A stretch of DNA of 64,000 bases. It comes from Pedobacter africanus (lineage in GTDB: Bacteria; Bacteroidota; Bacteroidia; Sphingobacteriales; Sphingobacteriaceae). The notes beneath the pieces were generated by a model. It was given only the letters and a program-made list of their open reading frames with translations. It was not told the DNA's origin and ran no database searches. Positions 42,896 to 51,302 of the stretch are shown in pieces. Location of the stretch: contig NZ_FWXT01000002.1 of NCBI RefSeq assembly GCF_900176535.1, positions 434,001 to 498,000 on the forward strand, in the 5' to 3' direction. A program made the translations under genes and the position numbers. Position 1 is the first letter of the stretch. Every line of letters starts with the position of its first letter.

Positions 42896-42953
42896 ATGAA
42901 TATTGATTTTATAACGATAAAGTTATTTTGTTAAAGTGCTTGATTAAACCAAC

Positions 42954-42981
42954 GTCGATTAATAACCGATTTATGATGTCA
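42954..42981 (-). promoter_or_regulatory. Weak LytTR-type repeat pair (42155-42895 gene)
   Basis: On the minus strand TGACATC (42981-42975) and AATCGAC (42960-42954), 21 bp apart. The proximal copy is 65 bases from the start at 42895. The distal copy matches poorly. Confidence 0.3.
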
Positions 42982-43020
42982 TACGGTTAGAAATAGAACT
43001 TTAAAGCATTCTCAGTTTAC

Positions 43021-43048
43021 TGTCTACAAAGACCTTGAGTCTGTCGAC
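43021..43048 (+). promoter_or_regulatory. LytTR-type repeat pair (TPR gene)
   Basis: TGTCTAC at 43021 and TGTCGAC at 43042, 21 bp apart; the proximal copy is 63 bases before the start codon at 43105. Confidence 0.65.
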
Positions 43049-43104
43049 AGAATTTGATTGAACTTTAAGCGAAAAGCAACTTTGGTTATTCAAATTCATT
43101 TCTA

Positions 43105-45270
43105 ATGCAAATACAATTTTTTCCAAAACTATTGCTGCCCGTAATTTTAGTATTGCTTTCATGCAGCACCACAGTAATGGCACAGGGCGGTAGGCCAAGC
43201 CCGGAGCAGATTAGACAGGCTCTGGAAGCTGCAAAAAAACTAAAAGCCCGCGGTTTAAAAGGAGATGATCCTGAAGCAATGGCTGAAGAGGCTAAGAAAA
43301 TCCTTAAGCCAATGATGAAAACTGTAATGAGTATTCCAAGACAAGCTACTGCATCAAAAAATTTTCAGAAGATAACGCTTACGTCCATTCAGCGAAAAAA
43401 ATTAAAAGGCGAGGACTTGAAGAAATACATTCAGGGGTTAAATACTGAGCTACTTACAAAGATGAATAGCAACAGCAGAAAACTTGTTCAGGAAATCCTT
43501 TCTGATGCGAAAGTAAGCCCCAATTTGTTTGATCTGGGAATGACAGCTTATCTTAACGGTGAGCTTCAGGAAGGCGCATTTTTGGCAGGTACTGCGCTAA
43601 CAGCCGATATTGGGAATGATTTAAACACCAACAGCTACGCGGCAATGCTCATCAATGCAAATGCAGCTGCCCAGGCCATGCCGATTTGCAGGGGTTTGGT
43701 TTCTCAATATCCGGAGCATGCACTAATATTGAATAACCTGGCACAGGCCTTTATGGGAATAGGAGAGCGGGACAGTGCCATGGTCTATTTGCGTAAATGT
43801 CTTAAACAACAACCTGCACATCCGCAGGCAAACAACTCTGCGGCTCAAATTTTTAAGCAGCAGGGGCAGAAAGAGAAAGCGCTGGAATTTGCAAAGAAAT
43901 CCGTTGAGGCTGGTCTTAATGATGGTGCAATGGAGATCATAGACGAACTGGATAAATCTCGCACTGCCTATGATTTTCTGGCCAAGCCAAAAGATTTGCC
44001 CGATTACTTTAATTTATATAAGATTAAAAAACCCATGCACCAGAAACGTGTAGAGGATGAGCAGCTGGTTAAGGCCGAGCGTGCAGCATTTAGAGCTGAG
44101 ATTGACCGCATGAGAGGTGTTCTTTCTGAAATTATAGCTCGGGAACAGGAGTTGGGCACTAAACAGCTTAATGATAGAATTCAGAACCTGCAGAAAAGGT
44201 TATCCGCCGGCGAACAGATATCCGTTAATGTTGGCAACCCTTGGTTTGAAAAAGCAGCCAAAATATTTACAAATAAGTACATTCAACAAGACGTTTTGTT
44301 AGCCATGATGAAGGAAGAAGAGCGCTTTAATAATCACATAGAAGACCTGGAAAAGGAATACGATATTAACGAAACGAAAATTTATCAGGATTATGCAGAA
44401 AAGAAAGCTCAGTACAAATGCGACGGAGAAGGTACGAGTTTCGGTTGCGTAAATATTGAAAGACTAACTAAAGAAGAGTGTAAGGCCATAAACGGACTTA
44501 GAGACAGGTTTTTGGTGGCCTGCGCTACTGCTGCCGAAGCTTATGATGAAAAGCAATTGCATTGGGCTGCTGAACGCTTTTGTTTTCAATCGAAATGGGG
44601 ATATCTGGTGGGGCCAAATGAGCATCTTGGTAATGTCAACTACTATAAATACGCAGACGAGTATCTGAAAAACATCAGCAAGATAATGACAAACTATAAA
44701 TCTAAAGGCCCCGCTTGTGCTTCACTTGAACAGCAACTTAAAACTATGAGTTTTGCGGATATCATGGCACCACGATGTCCGGTAAACCTCACAGTTGAAA
44801 TAGGTTTACTCAATATCAAGGCAAACTGCAAAGAAACTACAACAACAATTAAGGGGCCGGTGGGTACCTGGGCTGAAAAATTGAGGCTTCAGCAAAAAGA
44901 AAATTACGCTTTGGGGCAAAGTACATTCGCGGTAATTTACGTGATAAAGGAATTTAAGAAAGAATTGATGAAACCACTCGAAAATGCGGTCCGCATTAAA
45001 GCAGGAGTAAAAGCTGAGATCACAGTACAGGGCTTCATAACTTCTTCCAAAAATAATACCTGGGACGCAGGATCAAAACTAATGGGTTCAGCATCGGGAT
45101 GGGCTTTTGATACCATTTCCGGCGTTGGAGAAAGCATTGAAGGCAGCGGTGAAGTTTCCTGGTCATACCAAGCTGGCTGGAACGGAGCAGTAAAAGGCTT
45201 GAACGGCATTTTTTCAACACCGTCTCAGCCCCTGCCTGAATATCAGTATAGTCCGTCTGGGAAAAAGTGA
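43105..45270 (+). CDS. Secreted TPR-repeat protein
   Basis: 721 residues. Signal peptide (LLLPVILVLLSCSTTVMAQG), a Lys/Glu-rich helical part (to about 130), TPR-like helices at about 150-270 (ALILNNLAQAFMGIGERDSA; HPQANNSAAQIFKQQGQKEK), a coiled coil at about 320-400 (AERAAFRAEIDRMRGVLSEI) and a Cys-containing C-terminal domain ending in a Gly/Ser-rich beta region (SGVGE, SIEGSGEVSWSYQAGWNGAV). Probably a periplasmic or surface scaffold. It is preceded by a LytTR-type repeat pair and followed by a YceI-like gene 82 bases on. Confidence 0.75.
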   Translation: MQIQFFPKLLLPVILVLLSCSTTVMAQGGRPSPEQIRQALEAAKKLKARGLKGDDPEAMAEEAKKILKPMMKTVMSIPRQATASKNFQKITLTSIQRKKLKGEDLKKYIQGLNTELLTKMNSNSRKLVQEILSDAKVSPNLFDLGMTAYLNGELQEGAFLAGTALTADIGNDLNTNSYAAMLINANAAAQAMPICRGLVSQYPEHALILNNLAQAFMGIGERDSAMVYLRKCLKQQPAHPQANNSAAQIFKQQGQKEKALEFAKKSVEAGLNDGAMEIIDELDKSRTAYDFLAKPKDLPDYFNLYKIKKPMHQKRVEDEQLVKAERAAFRAEIDRMRGVLSEIIAREQELGTKQLNDRIQNLQKRLSAGEQISVNVGNPWFEKAAKIFTNKYIQQDVLLAMMKEEERFNNHIEDLEKEYDINETKIYQDYAEKKAQYKCDGEGTSFGCVNIERLTKEECKAINGLRDRFLVACATAAEAYDEKQLHWAAERFCFQSKWGYLVGPNEHLGNVNYYKYADEYLKNISKIMTNYKSKGPACASLEQQLKTMSFADIMAPRCPVNLTVEIGLLNIKANCKETTTTIKGPVGTWAEKLRLQQKENYALGQSTFAVIYVIKEFKKELMKPLENAVRIKAGVKAEITVQGFITSSKNNTWDAGSKLMGSASGWAFDTISGVGESIEGSGEVSWSYQAGWNGAVKGLNGIFSTPSQPLPEYQYSPSGKK

Positions 45271-45352
45271 AATCTATCCATCATTGTGTGCCGTTCGTCG
45301 ACATAATTTGGCTCTGCCAGCTGGTTCAAAGAATTTTGGAAAAAAAACAACA

Positions 45353-45949
45353 ATGAAAAAAATACATTTAATTACCGCACTCTGCAGTGCATTGTTATTT
45401 TCTGCATGTAAAAAAGAGAACGCATTTAAGCTTGACAGTGGTTCGGTTGCCTCATGGAAAGGTTTTCTGGAAACCGGATATTTTAATTCGGGGACCATCG
45501 CACTTAACGCATCTGGTATTTCTGTGTCAAATGGGCAGATTGTCGGAGGTAAGATAGAAATACCTGTATCCTCTATCTTAATCACTAATCAACTTCCTGA
45601 TGACAAAAAGGTTGAACTTATAAATCATCTTAAATCCGATGCTTTTTTTAATATGCTTGTGCATCCAAGTGTTATTTATACGGTGCATACCACTCAAAAG
45701 CTATCAACAGCAGATGCGGAAGGAAATAATTATTTGATTAAGGGTGAAATGAGCCTGCTCGGAAAAATCCTTCCTTTGGATATCCTGGCGAAAATCGAAA
45801 ATTCTAAAGGCGCTATCCATGTGAAATCAGAGTTCAAATTTGACAGGACCAAATGGGGGATGTTATATGCATCAGATAATGCCTTACCTCCTGACCAAAA
45901 AATAAAAAACGATATCCAGGTGAGTATAGATATCCATATATCTAACTAA
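45353..45949 (+). CDS. YceI-like lipoprotein
   Basis: 198 residues from ATG 45353; the longer frame from 45284 adds residues without a signal peptide and is rejected. Lipoprotein signal (HLITALCSALLFSAC), then a lipocalin-like YceI domain: LDSGSVASWKGFLETGYFNS, GGKIEIPVSSILITNQLPDD, LINHLKSDAFFNMLVHPSVI, and a final DRTKWGMLYAS. The fold binds isoprenoid-like or hydrophobic ligands in relatives. It follows the TPR gene and is likely co-regulated. Confidence 0.8.
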   Translation: MKKIHLITALCSALLFSACKKENAFKLDSGSVASWKGFLETGYFNSGTIALNASGISVSNGQIVGGKIEIPVSSILITNQLPDDKKVELINHLKSDAFFNMLVHPSVIYTVHTTQKLSTADAEGNNYLIKGEMSLLGKILPLDILAKIENSKGAIHVKSEFKFDRTKWGMLYASDNALPPDQKIKNDIQVSIDIHISN

Positions 45950-45992
45950 TCAACACGAACTTTTTGAAGAGATCTGGCCATATTTTGGTAAT

Positions 45993-46469
45993 ATGAATAA
46001 GGATAAAGTAATAAAGTCAACCTGGCTTCCGAAAGAGAAACTCTTAATCAGTGAAATAAGTGGCGAAGCTATATTTACACATGAGATTTTGAACTGGAAA
46101 AAGGAGCTAATGGCTGCCTTTAACATGATTCCACAGGGATCGCAATTTAAGGTGTTTGTTAATATGAATGGTTTTAAGGCGGATGACCTTGAAGCACACA
46201 AGGAATTCAGGGTCATAATTCCGCTCTTGCTGAAAGAATACGGATGGAAAGTCAGTTATCTAAGTTTGTTTGCCGATGAGATTCAAAACGAGGATTTTAA
46301 AAACCGAAAAAATGCTTTTTGTGTAGCTGTAGCCCATTGCCACCATGATGAGAGTAAGATGACTTTATATAATAGCGTAAATGAAAATGCCAATGAAAAG
46401 TTTTTTACAGACCCTGCAGTGGCGGAGCGCTGGATAAAAAGTGTCAGAATAGACAATGCCAGTCCATAA
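45993..46469 (+). CDS. SpoIIAA/STAS-like cytoplasmic protein
   Basis: 158 residues, no signal peptide. The order of elements (KEKLLISEISGEAIFTHEIL, FKVFVNMNGFKADDLEAHKE, WKVSYLSLFADEIQNED) resembles SpoIIAA-like STAS proteins, in which a central helix follows a conserved strand-loop. Similarity is moderate and the name is tentative. It starts 43 bases after the YceI-like gene, so it may share its transcript. The stop codon lies in the loop of a strong hairpin. Confidence 0.55.
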   Translation: MNKDKVIKSTWLPKEKLLISEISGEAIFTHEILNWKKELMAAFNMIPQGSQFKVFVNMNGFKADDLEAHKEFRVIIPLLLKEYGWKVSYLSLFADEIQNEDFKNRKNAFCVAVAHCHHDESKMTLYNSVNENANEKFFTDPAVAERWIKSVRIDNASP

Positions 46470-46486
46470 CGGGGACTGGCATTGTC
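46452..46486. terminator. Strong hairpin spanning the stop codon
   Basis: GACAATGCCAGTCC (46452-46465) pairs perfectly with GGACTGGCATTGTC (46473-46486). The TAA of the preceding gene sits in the loop. It separates it from the convergent frameshifted gene. Confidence 0.75.
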
Positions 46487-46547
46487 ACAATTGTACATTA
46501 AAATTAGTGACAGAATTCTTCAGAAAAACAGAGGCTTCTGAAAGGCC

Positions 46548-47823
46548 CTATTTTATTTTAAGTCTGAACCTTGCTGTTAAAGGTCGTTTGACTGGATTAC
46601 ATTTGTCTTCGGTAGCCAGCTCTCCTTTAATGGTGCCCTCCAGATAATCTCCTTTGCCTCCAATCGATTTAATAATCATGTTTCCGATGGTGCTCGTTTT
46701 GATATTATTACACTGATACCTTGAAAAAAGAGGGAGCCCGGTGTACAATAGTTCCACGTAGACATAGTTATCATCGTTTATCTCAGGATTTCGGAAATTT
46801 CGAATGCCTTTGTCCTTTCCGACTATTGCAGCCCATAGATATTGTTTGTAGGTCTCATTTCCTGTTCTTCCGGATATAGAATAGTTGGCATTGCCATCGA
46901 ATTGAGCCGAAAGATTTTCAGGCTCACTCTCGAAAGTAAATCCGTTTATATCCCAATAAAAATATTCATCTGGAACCAGTACTAAATCCTTGAAAACGTA
47001 AGATTCAGTAGGCTGGCCGGCTTTCGGCTTCCAAAATTCTTTCCAGATGTCTTTTAAGGTGACGCTGACGGTAACGACGCTTCTTTTCTGTATATTTACT
47101 GGCGCTTTGTATACGGCGGTCTCGTTCTTAGCGCTAGTTAGTTTACCTTCTCCCGTTAAGTCCCATGCAACTACCTTTTCAGGATTTATTACCAATTCAG
47201 GTGCTAAAAGGTCATCATTGTCCTTTAATGGCTCTGAAATTGTTTGATAGCTAACTTTTAATATTGCTACCTCACCCATCTTAAGGCTATCCTTCGATGA
47301 TGTCATTACCAGTCGTGTGGAGATTGTCCAGTCGCTGAAATGCCTGGTTTTAACTTTGACAATATTATTATACGGCAGCAATTCAGAATCCAATGCAGCG
47401 TGCCAATATCCTTTTCTCATCCTGGTAAGCTAGATATAAAAATTCTGGACTTGTGCCAACTAATTGGTTTTCTGCATATTTAAAGGATAGTTCGATGTCT
47501 TTTTTAAACTGCATGTTTTCTGGTGTAAGCCGATAAGAATTACCAACTCCCATGGCCAAGGTTTTGTTTACTTGCTGAACGCTAAAGTTAATATTGGCAT
47601 CTACAGCACGTGGTGGAATAACTAGCTTAATATCCCCTTCAGCAGATTCAATGCTCCCACCTTCGGGCCCGATTGTTTTTTGGACAGCATTACCGATTGT
47701 AGTTCCATGTTCAGTAGGCATCGGCTTGTTGGCTTTTTCATCGGGTGCCGGGTTATCTTTCTTTTTACAAGCGAGCCCTAATCCCAATAAAAACATCAGG
47801 ATTACTTTAATGTAATTTCTCAT
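46548..47823 (-). pseudogene. Frameshifted ZU5-like lipoprotein gene
   Basis: Two overlapping frames form one protein. The first (47823 down to 47383) starts MRNYIKVILMFLLGLGLAC, a lipoprotein signal, and has a ZU5-type strand pattern (TIGPEGGSIESAEGDIKLVI followed by PPRAVD; YRLTPENMQFKKDIELSFKY). The second (47420 to 46548) continues it from YWHAALDSELLPYNNIVKVK. The switch lies at an A-run (TTTT at 47412-47415 on the + strand): removing one A makes AYQDEKGYWHAALDS continuous. It is a natural frameshift, a sequencing error or a slippage site. Total about 423 residues. A repeat pair upstream suggests LytTR control. Confidence 0.75.
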
Positions 47824-47881
47824 ATGACTTATATTTTTATGCAAAAGTCAATACATTCCTATTTACCAAGAACTTTTGTCG

Positions 47882-47909
47882 ATGAACACATTTGAGGTGA
47901 ACATGAATA
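47882..47909 (-). promoter_or_regulatory. LytTR-type repeat pair (frameshifted lipoprotein gene)
   Basis: On the minus strand TATTCAT (47909-47903) and TGTTCAT (47888-47882), 21 bp apart. The proximal copy is 65 bases before the start at 47823. Confidence 0.5.
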
Positions 47910-47987
47910 ACATATTCCTGCACGGAAGAGTGGGCTTGTTTTCTGGAGGACCTATAAAAAACCGTTCATCAAGCAAAGAAAGACTTC

Positions 47988-48015
47988 TATCTACATTAAT
48001 GTGCCTTTTATCGAT
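47988..48015 (+). promoter_or_regulatory. LytTR-type repeat pair (cytochrome c gene)
   Basis: TATCTAC at 47988 and TATCGAT at 48009, 21 bp apart; the proximal copy is 64 bases before the start at 48073. Confidence 0.6.
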
Positions 48016-48072
48016 GAACAGTGTGGAACAGCTAGCTTTTGCTGAATTTTGATTTCTTAAAAACAACTCATT

Positions 48073-49047
48073 ATGAAAATTTTAAAAGTACTGGGCATAA
48101 CCCTTGCCTTTGTTATTTTGCTCGGGCTTACATCTGGTCTATATCTAAATTTTGCCCTTCCGAATGTCGGTGTTGCACCTGAACTTAAAGTGGAGAAAAC
48201 CACTCAAAGAATTGAACGCGGAAGGTATCTTGCGAACCATGTGACAGTATGTATGGATTGTCATAGCACTCGTGACTGGAGTGCATTTGGTGGCCCTATA
48301 GTGCCGGGCAGTGAAGGACGTGGAGGAGAACACTTTGATAAAAAGGCAGGGTTTCCGGGCGATATCTATTCAACGAACCTTACGCCATACAAACTCTCTT
48401 CCTGGACTGATGGCGAAATTTATCGTGCCATCACCTCAGGCGTAGGTAAAGATGGGCATGCTCTTTTTCCTATAATGGGCTACCAGCGCTTTGGAAAGAT
48501 GAGTGAAGACGATGTGCTCAGCATTATCGCTTATTTAAGAACACTTAAACCAATTAAAAACGAAACGCCATTGCCCGAACTGGATTTTCCGGTTAATCTC
48601 TTAAATAAACTCGGGCCAACGAAGCCGGAACACTCAGATATACCGGCAATTTCCGATACAATACGTTATGGAGCTTACCTGGTTAATGCTGCAGGATGCG
48701 TAGATTGCCATAGCAAGCAGGAAAAAGGCATGATAGTAGCGGGCAGCGAATTTGGAGGTGGAATGGAATTTATCCAACCCGCTGGTGTGATACGCGCACC
48801 CAATATTACATCGGATAAAGCTACCGGAATAGGAACCTGGTCCAAAGACATGTTTGTTAGCAGGTTCAAAGCACATGCCAATGCTGATTCTAAAGCACCA
48901 AAACTAGCTGAAGGAGAATTAAATTCTCCTATGCCATGGACAATGTACGGTGGCATGACCGAAACTGATCTGGGTGCTGTTTTTGCCTACTTAAAAACAC
49001 TAAAAAAACAAAACAACAAAGTAATTGTCAGGACCTATACCAAATAA
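48073..49047 (+). CDS. Dihaem c-type cytochrome
   Basis: 324 residues. N-terminal membrane anchor (VLGITLAFVILLGLTSGLYL), then two haem sites: CMDCH (residues about 57-61, in TVCMDCHSTRD) and CVDCH (in AAGCVDCHSKQEKG). Both halves contain the axial-ligand region (GKDGHALFPIMGYQRFGKMS; ELNSPMPWTMYGGMTETDLG). The layout is like the cytochrome subunits that accept electrons from alcohol/aldehyde or gluconate dehydrogenases, but no dehydrogenase is adjacent. A LytTR-type repeat pair lies 64 bases upstream. Confidence 0.88.
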   Translation: MKILKVLGITLAFVILLGLTSGLYLNFALPNVGVAPELKVEKTTQRIERGRYLANHVTVCMDCHSTRDWSAFGGPIVPGSEGRGGEHFDKKAGFPGDIYSTNLTPYKLSSWTDGEIYRAITSGVGKDGHALFPIMGYQRFGKMSEDDVLSIIAYLRTLKPIKNETPLPELDFPVNLLNKLGPTKPEHSDIPAISDTIRYGAYLVNAAGCVDCHSKQEKGMIVAGSEFGGGMEFIQPAGVIRAPNITSDKATGIGTWSKDMFVSRFKAHANADSKAPKLAEGELNSPMPWTMYGGMTETDLGAVFAYLKTLKKQNNKVIVRTYTK

Positions 49048-49137
49048 TAAGAAAAAAATGATACGATAAGTGCAGATGTTCGATATCAAATTAATGTTAG
49101 GATATGAAGAGAGGTCAACCCGCAATAGAAAGAAATA

Positions 49138-49857
49138 TCAACTGATTGACATTAGTTTTTTACGGCATTCTGCCTTATAGTTACGGCCTATAGGCAGTTC
49201 TTTACCCAGAATCTCAATAGCATAAGCATGATAACTATCGACCTTATCGATTGCTACAATAAATGAGCGGTGAATTCGCACAAATTTATCTTCAGGGAGC
49301 AACTCTTCAAGCACACTGATTTTCTGCTTGCTAACCAGGGCTTTATCTTTTAATACAACTTTGATGTAATCCTTAAGACTTTCCATCCAGAATATTTCAT
49401 TAACATTGATTTTAACCATTTTTCGTTCAACCCTTAAGTAAAGGAAGTTGTCGCCTTTCGGTTCAGGCACCTGCTCCATACCGACTCTGTGATGGTTAAC
49501 TTTATAAGCGTCAAAAACCTTGTCCATAGCTTTTAGAAATCTATCAAATGGTATAGGTTTCAATAAATAGTCAACAGCGTTCAGGTCAAAACCTTCTAAG
49601 GCATAGTCCTGGTAAGCCGTAGTAAAAATAATCTTAGGGGGATTTTTGAGTGACCTAACCAAATCCGTGCCTAAAAGGCCCGGCATTTTTACATCCAAAA
49701 ATATAAGATCTATTTTGATTTTTTGAAGAATCTGAAATGCCTGTATAGCGGTATTACATTTTGCTATAAGATCAATTTCTGCAAAGTCCTCAATGTATTT
49801 TTCAATTACCTCAATGGCGTGTGGTTCATCATCCACTATAAGTGTTTTTATCTTCAT
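49138..49857 (-). CDS. LytTR family response regulator
   Basis: 239 residues. Receiver domain with Asp9, Asp10 and phospho-acceptor Asp55 (DLIFLDVKMPG), Thr in KIIFTTAYQDYALEGFDLNA and Lys in YLLKPIPFDRF. C-terminal LytTR DNA-binding domain (NFLYLRVERKMVKINVNEIF; ESLKDYIKVVLKDKALVSKQ; FVRIHRSFIVAIDKVDSY). Its ATG overlaps the kinase stop by four bases. LytTR proteins bind pairs of about 9-bp direct repeats with a two-turn period, which fits the 21-bp repeat pairs in this part of the window. Confidence 0.93.
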   Translation of the reverse strand: MKIKTLIVDDEPHAIEVIEKYIEDFAEIDLIAKCNTAIQAFQILQKIKIDLIFLDVKMPGLLGTDLVRSLKNPPKIIFTTAYQDYALEGFDLNAVDYLLKPIPFDRFLKAMDKVFDAYKVNHHRVGMEQVPEPKGDNFLYLRVERKMVKINVNEIFWMESLKDYIKVVLKDKALVSKQKISVLEELLPEDKFVRIHRSFIVAIDKVDSYHAYAIEILGKELPIGRNYKAECRKKLMSIS

Positions 49858-50996
49858 GATACCTTGTTAATTTGGTCATTATGCTTATCCCTTTTGTTAA
49901 CCGTAGGTAAAAGCTGGCTATCTAAGATTATCTCCAGGATAGCTACATAAATGTCTTCTTCATCGTAAATGGTAAAAGTATAGGAGCCTGGATATATCAG
50001 TTCAAGCCGCTTTCTTACATTACTTACTCCGATTTTTTCAAAATGGCTTCTGGAATCATTGGCTTTCTTAGCTGGCTGTCCATTTGATACTTTGAATTTC
50101 AGCCTGTTTCCTTGAACGTCCAGATCAATATTGATCCATGCGTCTTCTGTCATTTCACTGGCTCCATGTTTGAAAGCATTTTCTATCAGCGGTATCATCA
50201 GGAGCGGTGCGATTGACTTGTTTAAAATATCACCGCTGATGTTCAGGTTCAGATCCAACCGGTCTTCGTACCTTATTTTTTCCAGTGTGACATAGCTTTT
50301 AATAATCTCAATGTCTCTTTTTAACGGTACCAAATCGCTATTGCACTCATAGAGCATATAACGAAGAATCTCGGAAAGACCGAGGACAACAGCAGGGGAA
50401 TTCGGAGAATTGTTGAGCGTCAATGAATATAGATTATTTAGTGTGTTAAAGAGAAAATGGGGGTGAATCTGAGCTTTGAGAAAGTTGAGTTCTGAGGATA
50501 ATGCAACCTGTTTTCTTTCGAACCACATTCCTACGAACTTAATAACCAATCCTATCCAAACGACCGAATTAGATTGCTCAAGCGCATGTATCATATATTG
50601 CTTGTTGAAAAGCTGTTGGGAAAAGCTTCCTTCGATCTTCTTCCACTTAAACGTAGGGTTGAACCGCCTGAGTTTTTCATATAAATATGGATCAGCGAAT
50701 ATGATTTCAATTAGCCGATACAGTAAAGCACAAAGGCTCATGATCAATACTAAAGAAATCCCCAAAAGCACACAACGTCGTTTAAATAGAAATTTGGGGA
50801 TCAAAATATTGCGGACTGTATAAAAGTATAAGATATGCACAGGCAAAAGCATCATTACCAAAGAAAAACCGATGGTATAGCTTGGAAGGCCTACGGTAAA
50901 TAGGACAGTAAGACATGCTGTACAGCTTATCCAAAAAAGCAAATGCGGAAGAATCTGCTCGCGTAAATGCCAAACTTTTTTATGACCCATTGACAA
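49854..50996 (-). CDS. LytS-like sensor histidine kinase (His_kinase family)
   Basis: 380 residues. Four N-terminal membrane helices (LFWISCTACLTVLFTVGLPS; SLVMMLLPVHILYFYTVRNI; ...) and a cytoplasmic His_kinase domain with phospho-acceptor His in FLKAQIHPHFLFNTLNNLYS, then an ATPase domain with PLIENAFKHGASEMTEDAWI and GVSNVRKRLELIYPGSYTFT. Translationally coupled to the LytTR regulator by a 4-base overlap. The signal sensed is unknown; there is no large extracellular domain. Confidence 0.93.
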   Translation of the reverse strand: MSMGHKKVWHLREQILPHLLFWISCTACLTVLFTVGLPSYTIGFSLVMMLLPVHILYFYTVRNILIPKFLFKRRCVLLGISLVLIMSLCALLYRLIEIIFADPYLYEKLRRFNPTFKWKKIEGSFSQQLFNKQYMIHALEQSNSVVWIGLVIKFVGMWFERKQVALSSELNFLKAQIHPHFLFNTLNNLYSLTLNNSPNSPAVVLGLSEILRYMLYECNSDLVPLKRDIEIIKSYVTLEKIRYEDRLDLNLNISGDILNKSIAPLLMIPLIENAFKHGASEMTEDAWINIDLDVQGNRLKFKVSNGQPAKKANDSRSHFEKIGVSNVRKRLELIYPGSYTFTIYDEEDIYVAILEIILDSQLLPTVNKRDKHNDQINKVS

Positions 50997-51018
50997 ATAT
51001 AATTTGTCCTTTATTTAC

Positions 51019-51076
51019 TATAGCATTCATTATGCTATAAAGATAATCATAGCAAGTCATTTCTAGAATGACTTGC
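51019..51076. promoter_or_regulatory. Two dyads upstream of the kinase gene
   Basis: TATAGCAT/ATGCTATA (51019-51039, 5-base spacer) and GCAAGTCATT/AATGACTTGC (51052-51076, 5-base loop). They lie 23-80 bases before the kinase start on its strand and may be an operator or leader hairpins. Confidence 0.35.
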
Positions 51077-51093
51077 CTGTTATCAACGCTTGA

Positions 51094-51121
51094 TGTCGAT
51101 AGACAACTGATGTTTGACGAC
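51094..51121 (+). promoter_or_regulatory. LytTR-type repeat pair (OmpA gene)
   Basis: TGTCGAT at 51094 and TGACGAC at 51115, 21 bp apart. The OmpA start codon is 188 bases further, so either the 5' leader is long or the pair serves another promoter. An ATG-started 19-codon frame begins at 51174. Confidence 0.45.
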
Positions 51122-51302
51122 GAATAACCGATAACGCAGGGAGATCAGAGATTAGGCAGACGAAATTCAGTATATGAACGCTTTATGGACTATAAGGTAT
51201 GTTTGCGATTTTCTGACCCCTGTTTCGTGTTAGTGAGCATGTAAAGATTTTAACTGATTTGCATGTTTCCGCTCTTTGAGTCGTAATTAATTTCCTTAGA
51301 AA

